Positions 1 through 8,922 of a DNA stretch of 64,000 nt are shown here, piece after piece. Source of the stretch: Schlegelella aquatica. Its GTDB lineage: Bacteria > Pseudomonadota > Gammaproteobacteria > Burkholderiales > Burkholderiaceae_C. The notes below the pieces were generated by a model. It saw only the letters and a program-made list of their open reading frames with translations, was not told where the DNA came from and did not search any database. The number at the start of each line of letters is the position of its first letter. The stretch's first letter is position 1. The translations under genes and the position numbers were made by a program. The stretch covers positions 62,001 to 126,000 of the forward strand of contig NZ_CP110257.1 of NCBI RefSeq assembly GCF_026013905.1, read 5' to 3'.

Positions 1-1084
1 TCTGGGCTTCGCTCAGCGTGGCGCGCTTGAGATCCGGGATCTTGGCCTGTTCTTCCAGACTGCGCGGCGGCGAGGGGATGTAGTGGCCGTTGAACATCAG
101 CATCTTGAAAAACGGCGCCGAGCGGCCCTCGACCGCTTGATCGGTCTGCAAGACCGCGCTGTGGCCGGGCACTCGGGCGGAAGTCACATGCGCCGGTTCG
201 CGCCCCGCCGACTCTTCGTACGCTTTGCCGTGGATCACCCGCGGGCGCAGCCACAACAGTTCGGCCCCCGAGCGCTGGATCTGCCGTTCGATCTGCGCGC
301 GCCGCTGCATCAGACCCGTGTCGGGGCGGGCCACCCGAGCGTCGCCGCTGACGCTGCGCAGGTGGATGTACACATCCGGCGTGCCCTGCAGGTGGTAGTT
401 GATGGAGAACTCGGCCGCCGGGGCCTGCGCTCCTTGCCAGAACCCGTGCGCAAAGCCATCGCCCGGCTCGGACGGAATCTCGTCATCCCGCCGCCCGCGC
501 ACGCGGGCGATGACGGCGCGAAGGGTGGCGAGTTTTTCGGGCACCTCGGTTCCTTGCTCGCGCCAGTAGGGGTCCGACTGCAGCTCAGGGTAGGTGCCGT
601 CGATGGCCTTGATCGTGGCCCGGTGGGCGTATCCACGATCCCACCACAGCGCCTCCAAGGTTCTGCCAGCGCGGATAGAGGTTGCGTCGTGCTCAGCTCT
701 ATCCACGATCACCCCGCCCGCAAGAGAGATCTCGCGACTGACGAACGGCAATCCGGCGCTTTTCCCCACCAGAGATTGAGAGCGATATTTGCGCAACAAG
801 GCATGGGTCTCCAGCTCGAATCGGTCCTTTGCCAGCGGCCGGATCTCGACGTGGACCTCATCGATCACCGCTTCTTGTACCGGATTCAGCACGAACTGCT
901 CGGGCAGATCAATGAGGTGGCGACCGATGCAGCGGGTGGTCATGCGCGCGGTCAAACTTTGAATGAGTTGGGCTTCTTCGGCGGTCATGGCAGGAGCGCG
1001 GAACGAGCGGGCGGCAGCGGAGGGCGAGGGCGTCAGCGGTATGCAGGCGGCGGCTTGTAGCAGACGGCGTCGGGTGGGATTCAT
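1..1084 (-). CDS. Tli4-like T6SS immunity protein, copy A (3' part missing)
   Basis: The frame is open from ATG at 1084 to the window edge (361 codons visible), so the C-terminus is missing. The protein is clearly related to the complete copy at 2962-4107: both have a CIGR-LIDLP segment followed by NPV about 45-60 residues in, and a shared EEQAK/EEEAT-like stretch near the end. The N-terminus MNPTRRRLLQ followed by a small hydrophobic run is a plausible Sec or Tat export signal, which fits a periplasmic antidote. ATG overlaps the stop of the upstream effector by four bases (ATGA), so the pair should be translationally coupled. Inferred role: protecting the producer and its kin from the phospholipase encoded just upstream. 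The assignment to the Tli4 family rests on sequence impression and context, not on a search. Confidence 0.72.
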   Translation of the reverse strand, partial: MNPTRRRLLQAAACIPLTPSPSAAARSFRAPAMTAEEAQLIQSLTARMTTRCIGRHLIDLPEQFVLNPVQEAVIDEVHVEIRPLAKDRFELETHALLRKYRSQSLVGKSAGLPFVSREISLAGGVIVDRAEHDATSIRAGRTLEALWWDRGYAHRATIKAIDGTYPELQSDPYWREQGTEVPEKLATLRAVIARVRGRRDDEIPSEPGDGFAHGFWQGAQAPAAEFSINYHLQGTPDVYIHLRSVSGDARVARPDTGLMQRRAQIERQIQRSGAELLWLRPRVIHGKAYEESAGREPAHVTSARVPGHSAVLQTDQAVEGRSAPFFKMLMFNGHYIPSPPRSLEEQAKIPDLKRATLSEAQ

Positions 1085-2688
1085 CGGAGGTCGTCGTACA
1101 TCATGGTGGATGTCTCACGCACCCGTTGCGCAATGCGCACGATGGCGCGCACGGTGAAGTGGAGCGCGAGCAGGCTCGTTTTCCCCTCCTCCGGGTTGTA
1201 CGCCGGTTCATGCTCGACAGCGACCCGCAAGAAGCTTCGGCAGTGGGCCTTGGGCGCCATTCCCGAGCGACGGGGCACGGTACCGTCGCCCGCTTCGTCA
1301 GGGCCGCTGATCGAAAAACGCGCCTGCGTGTTCCCGTGTGGGTGCAAGACGACACGATCTTCTTCGAGTTGATTAATCCGGCGGCGTCCCCACTCGTGCG
1401 GTGCGGTGCCTTCGATCCACTCGTCCAACGGTTTCCCCTCATCGCTGCTTTGTTGCCACGACACGGTGCCGTAGGTTTTTTTCTTGTCGCTGTCCCCACA
1501 GAAGGCATGGGTGTGGGGGTGATAGCAGCTGCTGATAGCCGAGTGGAAGGATTTGACCTGCGCTTGGATGATGCGCGAAAACACCTTCCAGTCGTTATCC
1601 ATCTCTGCTTTGCTTCGATTGACATCGCGCTCTTCGTTGAGGGGATTCACCAGTTCCTCGTCGCATAGACCCCACCACTTGCCGCGCACCGTGTAGATCT
1701 CGGAATAAGGGTCGCCGTGACGCGGCAGGCTGACTTCCTGGGCGCCGCTGCGGATGCGCAGCCATCCATTGCCGTACTCGGGGGTGGGGAGCAATTGCAG
1801 GGGGCCGGGCGCGGTGGACAAGACCGCGGTCATCTCCGCCGCATCCGCCCCCATCACCTGCGCAGCCGCCCATCCGCCTTCCGTGCCGCTCTTCATGCGC
1901 CGGTAGACCGCCGCAGCCCCGATCGCCGGCATCACTCCGTGGACGATGCCGTAGATCTTGTCTCGGTAGCCCAGCACTTCGGAGCAATACCGCGCGACGA
2001 GCCCGCCCATGCTGTGGGTGACGAGTATGACCCGCTCACAGCGCTTGCCCTCGTTTCGATAGCGCGTCAGCACCTGATCGATTCGCTCGCCCAAGCGGCG
2101 GGCGGACCGGGCGTTGTCGTCCAGCCAGTTGTAGCCGCACGCGTGTACCGGGAAGCGATAGCGGTAGCTCAGGCGTACCTCGTCTTCGGTCAATGTGGCC
2201 TCGCCCAGTTCTGCCCCGAGCGCCTGCTCCATCAACTTCACGCGCACTCCGTCGCGGCAGTTCTCATAGTCGTTGAGGTTCTCCTCCAGCCAGCGCAGCG
2301 CGGCGCTATAGCTCATCGCCGCGATCTCGCCCCAGCCGCGCCGGCGCAGTTCCTCGCGCGGCACACTCATCTTCCTTTGCACCTTGCCGCCGTCGTCCAC
2401 CTCCATCGTCTCGGGGCGCAAGGAACGCTTGCGTTCCTTGGCGTCGGCCCATATCCACGACAGGGCTGTCCAAACCGAGTCCATTCGCCAGCGTCGGCCT
2501 TCGCCGCTGGATCTGAGGTTGCTGCCCATCACCCCTGGCACAAAGATCACGGGCACGATGCGGTCAGGCACGATGTGGCACACACCGACGCTGTCGTCGG
2601 GTGGGCTCATGCGCGAGTCCCAGTAGGGGTTGCCGCGCTCGTCGTAGCGCACGGGGATCATCCGCTCTTGGGTGGATTGCTCTGCCAT
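1081..2688 (-). CDS. Tle4-like T6SS lipase effector, copy A
   Basis: 535 residues from ATG at 2688, two bases after the stop of the vgrG remnant. A longer frame runs upstream but overlaps that remnant, and MAEQSTQERM is shared with copy B. An alpha/beta-hydrolase is indicated by VIFVPGVMGSNL (about residues 47-58, oxyanion-type strand-loop) and the nucleophile elbow THSMGG with Ser226. The PGVMGS motif resembles PGAP1-like lipases such as Pseudomonas Tle4/TplE. There is no signal peptide, as expected for cargo loaded on VgrG in the cytoplasm. Proposed action: hydrolysing phospholipids of a competitor's membrane after T6SS delivery. The first ~38 residues are nearly identical to copy B while the rest has diverged. 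The Tle4 subfamily assignment is moderate; the lipase and T6SS cargo assignment is stronger. Confidence 0.8.
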   Translation of the reverse strand: MAEQSTQERMIPVRYDERGNPYWDSRMSPPDDSVGVCHIVPDRIVPVIFVPGVMGSNLRSSGEGRRWRMDSVWTALSWIWADAKERKRSLRPETMEVDDGGKVQRKMSVPREELRRRGWGEIAAMSYSAALRWLEENLNDYENCRDGVRVKLMEQALGAELGEATLTEDEVRLSYRYRFPVHACGYNWLDDNARSARRLGERIDQVLTRYRNEGKRCERVILVTHSMGGLVARYCSEVLGYRDKIYGIVHGVMPAIGAAAVYRRMKSGTEGGWAAAQVMGADAAEMTAVLSTAPGPLQLLPTPEYGNGWLRIRSGAQEVSLPRHGDPYSEIYTVRGKWWGLCDEELVNPLNEERDVNRSKAEMDNDWKVFSRIIQAQVKSFHSAISSCYHPHTHAFCGDSDKKKTYGTVSWQQSSDEGKPLDEWIEGTAPHEWGRRRINQLEEDRVVLHPHGNTQARFSISGPDEAGDGTVPRRSGMAPKAHCRSFLRVAVEHEPAYNPEEGKTSLLALHFTVRAIVRIAQRVRETSTMMYDDLR

Positions 2689-2838
2689 CTCAAACCTCGT
2701 CCAGGAGCCGTAGGCGGATCTGTTCCAAGAAGTCGCTCTTTTGCAGACCGGTGCGCCCGTTCGCGTCTGTGTGCCCGCGCACCGTGGTGCCATCGCCTCT
2801 GACGATCTCGAAGCGGCGGTGGGCGATGGGCTTGTCGT
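2573..2838 (-). repeat. Near-identical repeat, copy 1 (TTR tail plus effector N-terminus)
   Basis: This stretch matches 5629-5894 at a constant offset of 3056 bases with only two mismatches that I could find. It spans the end of the vgrG remnant, the junction and the first ~38 codons of effector A. The flanking DNA diverges sharply on both sides. Confidence 0.9.
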
Positions 2839-2910
2839 AGAAGACGAGCTGGTTGTAGCCCGCGCCGCCGAACTCCCGGCTCTTGAAGCCGCTGAGCGCG
2901 GCGCGGTTGG
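2690..2910 (-). pseudogene. vgrG: vgrG remnant: shortened loop plus TTR-like tail
   Basis: About 73 codons end in the same residues as the complete VgrG (TNRAALSGFKSREFGGAGYN, then QLVFYDKPIAHRR, ending LLDEV). The complete VgrG at 5746-8769 contains a related RAALSGLKTQEVGGPGYNQLVF stretch about 340 residues before DDKPIAHRR, so here the two pieces are joined directly and the DUF2345 region is gone. The frame continues upstream into the end of the immunity gene at 2962 but no convincing Shine-Dalgarno or start codon marks a standalone gene. It could be a dead remnant, or a coupled mini-adaptor that still offers the transthyretin-like docking domain to effector copy A. Confidence 0.7.
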
Positions 2911-2961
2911 TGTCGGCGCGCGGGGAGCGCACGGTGGGGCGGCCCTGCACAGCCCGGACGA

Positions 2962-4107
2962 TCAGAACGCGTTCGGCCGCCGGCGCAGCGTGGGCAGCAC
3001 CGCGTCCCACAGCGCGATGGACTCGGCTTCGCCGAGCGTTGCCTTCTGAATCGGCTTGAGCGTGGCCTCTTCCTCCAGCGAGCGCTCCGGGTGGGGAATC
3101 CGCGACCCACTGTCGAAGTCGATCACCAGCAACGGCTCGCGCGCATTGCCCGACTCGCTGTTCAGCTCGAGTGTGAAGTGGTAGTCCTTGACACCCGGGT
3201 CGACTTGTCGCTCCATCAACCACTCCTCCGGCCTCAGGTTGTTGGTCTCACGCACGCCTTTGCGCAGCGTGCGCCCGTCCACCCTCTTGAGCGCTGGTTC
3301 GATCGAACCGCCTCGCTGCAGCAGCGTATCGGACTGGGGACCGATATGGCTCAAATAGTGAAACGTGAACGACACGTCCTCCGCGGTGCTGAGGTAGTAG
3401 TTGAGGTCGATCCATTCCTGATCGGTGGCTGGCCCTCGGATGAAGCCGTGGCGGATGCACACGCCCGGGCCGGTGGGAATCTCATGATCGGCACGGCCTG
3501 AGGTGCGCTGGAAGACGCCGATGAGATGGGCGAGCTTCTGGGGTACCTCGTTGATGCCCTTGTACTTCTCGACCGTCCGGCGTTCGCTTTCTTCAAAGAC
3601 CGTGCCAATCACCTCCGAGTCCACCTTGAGGTCTGTTCCGTCGGTGGCATTCAGCGTCATGGAGAAGCGGACCCCGTCTTTCCAAGCAAGCAGTTCCAGC
3701 GTGCGAGCAAACGCTGGTGCACCGGTGTGTTCTGCGCGATTGAATATGCGGCCGACTTCTACGTGAGCATTGGCTTCCACCCGTTTGAGAAATGGCGTCC
3801 CAGGCGCGCCATCCATATGAGCAGACCGAAGCTGCGCCTCTCGATTCATCAAGTAGGCCTCAAATTCGTTCCTGCTCATCGGCTCGGTCTCGATGGTGAT
3901 GCCTTCGATCACGGCCCTTGCGACAGGGTTGACGACGAAGCTTCGCGGCAAATCGATGAGGTACCGGCCGATGCAACGCGGCACGAGGTCGCTGGTGAGG
4001 TTCTTCATCTGAGCGGCTTGGGAAGGCGTCATCTGGACAGGGGGAGGTTGGCAACCGGCTGTCAAGGCAGCGGCCAGCAGCGCGGTCAGGATGCGACGAG
4101 GCGTCAC
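2962..4107 (-). CDS. Tli4-like T6SS immunity lipoprotein, copy B
   Basis: 381 residues from GTG at 4107, which overlaps the effector stop (GTGA), giving translational coupling. The N-terminus is a lipoprotein signal: two Arg, a hydrophobic run, and a lipobox-like TAGC with Cys19. The mature protein should be anchored in the periplasm, where an anti-lipase immunity protein is needed. PRCIGRYLIDLP and VNPVARAVIEGI are shared in altered form with copy A. Tli4-family proteins bind and block the cognate Tle4 lipase; cognate pairing with the effector at 4104-5744 is inferred from adjacency. Confidence 0.75.
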   Translation of the reverse strand: MTPRRILTALLAAALTAGCQPPPVQMTPSQAAQMKNLTSDLVPRCIGRYLIDLPRSFVVNPVARAVIEGITIETEPMSRNEFEAYLMNREAQLRSAHMDGAPGTPFLKRVEANAHVEVGRIFNRAEHTGAPAFARTLELLAWKDGVRFSMTLNATDGTDLKVDSEVIGTVFEESERRTVEKYKGINEVPQKLAHLIGVFQRTSGRADHEIPTGPGVCIRHGFIRGPATDQEWIDLNYYLSTAEDVSFTFHYLSHIGPQSDTLLQRGGSIEPALKRVDGRTLRKGVRETNNLRPEEWLMERQVDPGVKDYHFTLELNSESGNAREPLLVIDFDSGSRIPHPERSLEEEATLKPIQKATLGEAESIALWDAVLPTLRRRPNAF

Positions 4108-5744
4108 TTGTAGGCGAGGCTGGTTTCGTTGATGCGCTGCGCGATCTTGACGATGGCGCGCACGGTGAACTGGCGCACTCTCTCGATATCGACGCCGGCG
4201 TGGTAAGCCGGTTCGTGGCCGGTGTTCACCTGCAGCAGTGAACGCACATGCGGCCTGGGCGCGATGCCCGAGCGGTGCGGCACGGTGCCGTCGCCCGGTT
4301 CGTCGGGCTCGCTGATCGTGTAGTCCTGATGCTCGGCCCTCAACCAGCCGGAACCCTGCAGCGTCGCCGCGACGGTGCGCGTTTCGTTGACTTGGGACGG
4401 ATCGAGCGCGCGGGCGTTCAGCACGTCAGCGGCGCGGTCGCCGCGCAGCCAGCTTCCGCCATCGCCTGTCCAGGTGACGTTGCCGTAGGCCCGTTGATCG
4501 GGGTGACTGCCGAAGAACGCGTAGGTGTTGGGGTGGTAACGCTTGTACAACTTCTGATGAAATGGCTTCACCTCTTTGTGCACGAGGTGGTCGTACGCCG
4601 CCCAATCCCGATCCATCACTGCCTTGCGCTTCTTCGGGTCGGTCTCGGTATTCAGCGGATTCATCAGGTGGTCCTCGCACAGGCTCCACCACTTGCCGCG
4701 TACCGCGTAGATCTCGCCATAGGGGTCGCCCCGTTGCGGCAGCGACAAGGTGGTCTTGCCGTCCCGGATGCGCAGCCAGCCGTTGCCGTATTCCGGCGTG
4801 GGAAGCAGCTGCATCGGTCCGGGCGCGCTGGACAACACGGCCGTCATCTCGCGCGCGTCGTTGCCCAGTGCCGAGGCCACGAAAGCGCCCTTGATGTTGT
4901 ACCAGGGCGTGGTGTCTTCCGTACCGGCCTTGAAGCGCCGGTACACCGCCGCCGCGCCGATGGCCGGCATCACCCCGTGCACGATGCCCAGGATGCTGTC
5001 GCGCATGCCCAGCGCCTCCGAGCAGTAGCGCGCCACCAGCCCGCCCATGCTGTGCGTGACGATGATCACCTTCTCGCAGCGCTTCTTCTCGGCCCTGTAG
5101 CGCGCCAGCGTTTGCTCGATCCGCCGCTTCAGCCGGTGGGCCGAGGCCACGTTGCTGTCCAGCCAGTTGTAGCCGCAGGCATACACCGCAAAGCGGTAGC
5201 GATAGCTCAGGCCGACCTCATCGCGCGACAACGCCTCGTCGCCGGTCATCGCCCGCAGTGCCTTGCCAATGAGCTGCGCTCGCAGGCCGGTCTTGCAGGT
5301 ATCGACGTCGTTGAGCGTGTTCTCCAGCCAGCCCAGGAACTCGCCATAGCTCAGGTAGCCCACTTCGCCCCAGCCGCGCCGGCGCAGTTCTTCGGCCGGC
5401 AGGGACGTGTTTTCCGTCACCTTGCCCTGCGCATCGACTTCCATTGCCGCCGGGTTCAGATACTCCTTGCGATAACGGGCATTTCTGTCGGGGGCAGCCC
5501 AGCGGCCGGCGCTACCGGCATCGTCCAGACGCCAGCGGACGGCACTTTTTGGCTCAACACCTCGTTGCTTCAAGTTGCTGCCCATCACCCCCGGCACGAA
5601 GATCACCGGGATGATGCGGTCGGGCGCCATGTGGCACACACCGACGCTGTCGTCGGGTGGGCTCATGCGCGAGTCCCAGTAGGGGTTGCCGCGCTCGTCG
5701 TAGCGCACGGGGATCATCCGCTCTTGGGTGGATTGCTCTGCCAT
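4104..5744 (-). CDS. Tle4-like T6SS lipase effector, copy B
   Basis: 546 residues from ATG at 5744, one base after the VgrG stop (TGAGATG), so translation is probably coupled to VgrG. It has the same plan as copy A: VIFVPGVMGSNL near residue 47 and VTHSMGGLVARYC with the nucleophilic Ser about 230 residues in. It has insertions relative to copy A, for example after MGSNL and in the last third (HQDYTISEPDEPGDGTVP region). There is no signal peptide. The gene order VgrG(TTR tail)-effector-immunity is the usual layout for Tle effectors carried on the VgrG spike. The main body has diverged strongly from copy A, suggesting distinct toxin-immunity specificities. Confidence 0.83.
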   Translation of the reverse strand: MAEQSTQERMIPVRYDERGNPYWDSRMSPPDDSVGVCHMAPDRIIPVIFVPGVMGSNLKQRGVEPKSAVRWRLDDAGSAGRWAAPDRNARYRKEYLNPAAMEVDAQGKVTENTSLPAEELRRRGWGEVGYLSYGEFLGWLENTLNDVDTCKTGLRAQLIGKALRAMTGDEALSRDEVGLSYRYRFAVYACGYNWLDSNVASAHRLKRRIEQTLARYRAEKKRCEKVIIVTHSMGGLVARYCSEALGMRDSILGIVHGVMPAIGAAAVYRRFKAGTEDTTPWYNIKGAFVASALGNDAREMTAVLSSAPGPMQLLPTPEYGNGWLRIRDGKTTLSLPQRGDPYGEIYAVRGKWWSLCEDHLMNPLNTETDPKKRKAVMDRDWAAYDHLVHKEVKPFHQKLYKRYHPNTYAFFGSHPDQRAYGNVTWTGDGGSWLRGDRAADVLNARALDPSQVNETRTVAATLQGSGWLRAEHQDYTISEPDEPGDGTVPHRSGIAPRPHVRSLLQVNTGHEPAYHAGVDIERVRQFTVRAIVKIAQRINETSLAYK

Positions 5745-5894
5745 CTCAAACCTCGTCCAGGAGCCGTAGGCGGATCTGTTCCAAGAAGTCGCTCTTTTGC
5801 AGACCGGTGCGCCCGTTCGCGTCTGTGTGTCCGCGCACCGGGGTGCCATCGCCTCTGACGATCTCGAAGCGGCGGTGGGCGATGGGCTTGTCGT
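5629..5894 (-). repeat. Near-identical repeat, copy 2 (TTR tail plus effector N-terminus)
   Basis: Partner of 2573-2838: covers the last ~49 codons of the complete vgrG, the TGAG junction and the first ~38 codons of effector B. The sharp limits suggest recent duplication or gene conversion of just the adaptor/tag section. Confidence 0.9.
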
Positions 5895-8769
5895 CGAAGG
5901 GCCAGCGCAGCACCAGTTCCTCATCGAAGGGCGCATCTGCCGGCATGGCGTTCATGCCGTAGGCATAGGTGCTCGCCCCCACCATGCTCTTGGTGGCCGC
6001 CTGCACGGTGAGCTTGCCGGGGCACTGCACGGTGATGCCCGAGGCGTCCAGGGTGACGCTGGCGCCCGCGGCGGTGCGCAGGGTGATCTTCTTGGCGGCG
6101 GCCCAGTCGAGGTGGGCGTGCGCGCTTTGCACGTGGACCAGGCCGCGGGCGGCGATCTGCAGCGGGCCGCTTTGCGCCTGCACCTGCACATCGCCTTGCG
6201 CGGCGATCAGCGTCAAGCCGGTGCCGGCGGCCGCCTCACCGGGCGCGTGGGCGCCGGCCAGCACGCCGATGGCCTGGCCGGTGTGCAGCCGCTCGGCGCC
6301 GCCCACCGCGCGGGTGGTGTCGCGCCCGCTGCTCAGGTGCACCGCGTCGTCGCTGGCCACCAGCACGTCTTGCCCCGCCACGGCGGCCAGGCCGGCGCGT
6401 GCCGCCACGACGACCACCGGTTCGCCGGTGGCGGGCAAGCCGGCGCCCGCAGTGCCCGCAGTGCCCGCGCCGCCGGCGGCCCCGCCCGGTCGCAGCTCGG
6501 GCGTGTGGGCGTGCGCCTGCGCGGCCAGCACCGCCTGCCAGGCCGCCAGCGCCGGCTGCTCGTCGGTCAGGGCGCAGGCCCCCGCGGCGCGGGTGCCGCG
6601 CACGCTCGCCAGCGTGACGCTCTGGTGCTGCTGCGCGGCGCGGTCGTGCAGTTCGGCCAACTGTCGGGCTTGTTGCCCGAGGGCCTCGGCGGCCGTCGCA
6701 TCGCCGGCGGGCGCCTGGGGTTCGGTCGCGTAGGTGCTGAGCAGCAGGCCGCGGGCGGCGCGCACGGCCCCCCAGGCGTCGGTGCGCAGCTCGAAGCCCC
6801 GCCCGCGGAAGCTGCCGCGGTGGTTGTCGGCCTGGTGGACGAGGTGCCCGAGGTGGAGCCAGGTGGCGTGCTGGGTGGTGCCGGCTTGCACGCGCAGCTG
6901 GCCGTCGGTGTCGTCGAAGACGAGCTGGTTGTAGCCGGGGCCGCCGACCTCCTGGGTCTTCAGGCCCGACAGGGCCGCGCGCTGGTGCTGCTCGCCGGCG
7001 GCGGCGCCGTGCCAGGCAGGCGGGTGGCCCCCGGCCACGACGCTGTCTTGGCCGCTGGGCGAGTGGTCGTGGCTGCGGCTGAAGGCCGAGCGCTCGGCGG
7101 CCTGGGGGCCGGCCGGTTGCCCGCCGGGGGTGGGCGCGGTGCCGCCACGGCCGCGTCCGTTGTAGAGGGCGGCGCGCACGATCGGCCGATCGAGGTCGCC
7201 CTCCAGGAAGCCGACCAGCACCTCCTGGCCGATGCGCGGGATGAACAGCGTGCCGCCGTCGGGGCCGGCCAGCGGCTGGGTCACGCGCAGCCAAGCGCTC
7301 ACGGGCTCGTCGGCGCCGTCCAGCGCCTGCCAATGGAAGCGCACCCGCACCCGCCCGAGCGCATCGGTGTGGAGGGCGCCTTCGGCGCCGGGCCGCTCCT
7401 GGTCGTCGGGGCCGACGACGGTGGCGCTGCAATGGGACAGGCGCGGCCGCGGTGCGGGGGGCGCCGGGCGCCAGGGCCGCTCGGCGGGCACGGCCTCGAA
7501 GCGGTTGGCCAGGCCGGTGCGGCGGGCCGCGGTGGCGCACGCGGCGCCCAGCGGCGCGCCGCCGTGGGCGTCTCGCAAGGTCTCCAGCGGGTCGCCCAGC
7601 CGGCGGGCGAGCGCCTCGTGCAGCGGCGTGGGCAGGTTGTTCAGGGCCCAGTGTTCCACGCGGGTGAGCAGCAACTCGGGCGGGGGCGCGGCATGCGAGG
7701 CGGGCTGGATGCGCACGCGGGTGCCGGCGCGCAAGGTGCGCACCGTGCTGCGGCCGGTCCAGATCTCGCTGCGCGCCTCGTGCGCCTGTTGGCGCAGCTG
7801 CGCGTAGTGGGCGGCGCTGGCGGCATCGAAGGCATAGGGGCCGAGCGGCTCGTAGTCCTCCAGCGGGGGCGGCGCCTCCTCGTCGCGCCAGGCAGCCTCG
7901 GCCACGCCGGCGACGGCGCGCTTGGTGCGGTAGTCGGTGGTCAGCAGCCGGGTGCGTGCGGGCACCAGGCGCGTCTCGTGCGCGAGCGCTTGCACGAGGT
8001 CGGGCGCGTCCTCGGCGCTGGTGCGCTGCCAGGCGAGCGGCGCGTGGGCGCTGGTCGGGTCCTCGGGGCAGCCGCGGGTGTCGGCCAGCAGGTGCAGGGC
8101 GTGGCCGGCGCAGGCCTCGTCGTCTTCGTCCCAGCGCCACACCAGGCCCTCGCGCGCCAGGTGGTGGGCGAGGAAGTCCCACTCGGCTTCACGGTGGTAG
8201 GCGCAGTAGCTGCGCCAGCCGCCCTGATGGCTGGCGCGCAGGAAGTCGCTCACGTCCGGCGCCCAGTGCCAGGCGGCTTTCGGGGCGGCGCGTCGCAAGA
8301 CGGCCTCGACGATCTGGGTCAGCGGGCGCTCCTGGAACACCCCGCTGCCGCGGCGCATCTGCAACAGCCATGTCCATGGCACCACCGAGAGCCGCCAGCG
8401 CTGCACGGCGCCGTCGCCTTGCAGCGCGTGCACGGCGCGCACGAGACCGCTGCGCCGCACACGGCCCGCGTGGCGGGTGCGGGTGTGCAGGTGCAGCGGC
8501 TGCAACAGCAGCGCGTCCAGCTCCAAGTCGGCGCGCGGGCTCAGGCACAGCACCTCGAGCTCGTAGCCCTGGGCGAGCGTCTCGTGCATCGACCAGGCCT
8601 CCACCAGCAGCTGGGTCGCCAGCGCAGGCAGGCCGGGCAGCTCCAGGTGGTGCAGCCGCGCGGCGGTGCTCGGCACGAGCGACGCAGGCACGCCCAAGGC
8701 GCGGGCCAACTGCGCCAGCAGCGCGTGCGCAGACTCCTCCCCCGCCGCCGGCGGTGGACGGTGTGACAT
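5746..8769 (-). CDS. vgrG: VgrG spike protein with transthyretin-like C-terminal tail
   Basis: 1007 residues; ATG at 8769 is preceded by a GGGAGG Shine-Dalgarno. Domains in order: gp27-like N-terminal part (about 1-380), gp5/OB-like part with RLSHCSATVVGPDD and RVRVRFHWQ (about 440-540), a linker with RAALSGLKTQEVGGPGYN, a DUF2345-like beta region (about 770-930), and a tail from about residue 945 (DDKPIAHRRFEIVRGDGT, GHTDANGRTGL) that looks like a transthyretin-type domain. VgrG trimers tip the type VI needle; TTR tails are known to dock Tle lipases. No core T6SS genes (tss) are in the window, so this is an orphan vgrG island that must use an apparatus encoded elsewhere. Confidence 0.93.
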   Translation of the reverse strand: MSHRPPPAAGEESAHALLAQLARALGVPASLVPSTAARLHHLELPGLPALATQLLVEAWSMHETLAQGYELEVLCLSPRADLELDALLLQPLHLHTRTRHAGRVRRSGLVRAVHALQGDGAVQRWRLSVVPWTWLLQMRRGSGVFQERPLTQIVEAVLRRAAPKAAWHWAPDVSDFLRASHQGGWRSYCAYHREAEWDFLAHHLAREGLVWRWDEDDEACAGHALHLLADTRGCPEDPTSAHAPLAWQRTSAEDAPDLVQALAHETRLVPARTRLLTTDYRTKRAVAGVAEAAWRDEEAPPPLEDYEPLGPYAFDAASAAHYAQLRQQAHEARSEIWTGRSTVRTLRAGTRVRIQPASHAAPPPELLLTRVEHWALNNLPTPLHEALARRLGDPLETLRDAHGGAPLGAACATAARRTGLANRFEAVPAERPWRPAPPAPRPRLSHCSATVVGPDDQERPGAEGALHTDALGRVRVRFHWQALDGADEPVSAWLRVTQPLAGPDGGTLFIPRIGQEVLVGFLEGDLDRPIVRAALYNGRGRGGTAPTPGGQPAGPQAAERSAFSRSHDHSPSGQDSVVAGGHPPAWHGAAAGEQHQRAALSGLKTQEVGGPGYNQLVFDDTDGQLRVQAGTTQHATWLHLGHLVHQADNHRGSFRGRGFELRTDAWGAVRAARGLLLSTYATEPQAPAGDATAAEALGQQARQLAELHDRAAQQHQSVTLASVRGTRAAGACALTDEQPALAAWQAVLAAQAHAHTPELRPGGAAGGAGTAGTAGAGLPATGEPVVVVAARAGLAAVAGQDVLVASDDAVHLSSGRDTTRAVGGAERLHTGQAIGVLAGAHAPGEAAAGTGLTLIAAQGDVQVQAQSGPLQIAARGLVHVQSAHAHLDWAAAKKITLRTAAGASVTLDASGITVQCPGKLTVQAATKSMVGASTYAYGMNAMPADAPFDEELVLRWPFDDKPIAHRRFEIVRGDGTPVRGHTDANGRTGLQKSDFLEQIRLRLLDEV

Positions 8770-8922
8770 GGGACCTCCCTCTCTTGACGCTCGCGAAGCT
8801 CTGGGGCTTCGTCGCGATGAGGGGCCCGACGTTAGGGAGTGGGCGCGCGGCGGTCAATCCCGCCGCAGGGGGGACGGTGCAACCAGATGTGACGCCGCGC
8901 GCAGTCGGCGCGGCTGCCCGCT

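Noticed and set aside
5797..8766. 989-codon plus-strand frame opposite vgrG
   Set aside because: Antisense shadow of a long GC-rich gene; no domain, Gly/Ala/Val-rich low-complexity translation, no ribosome site.
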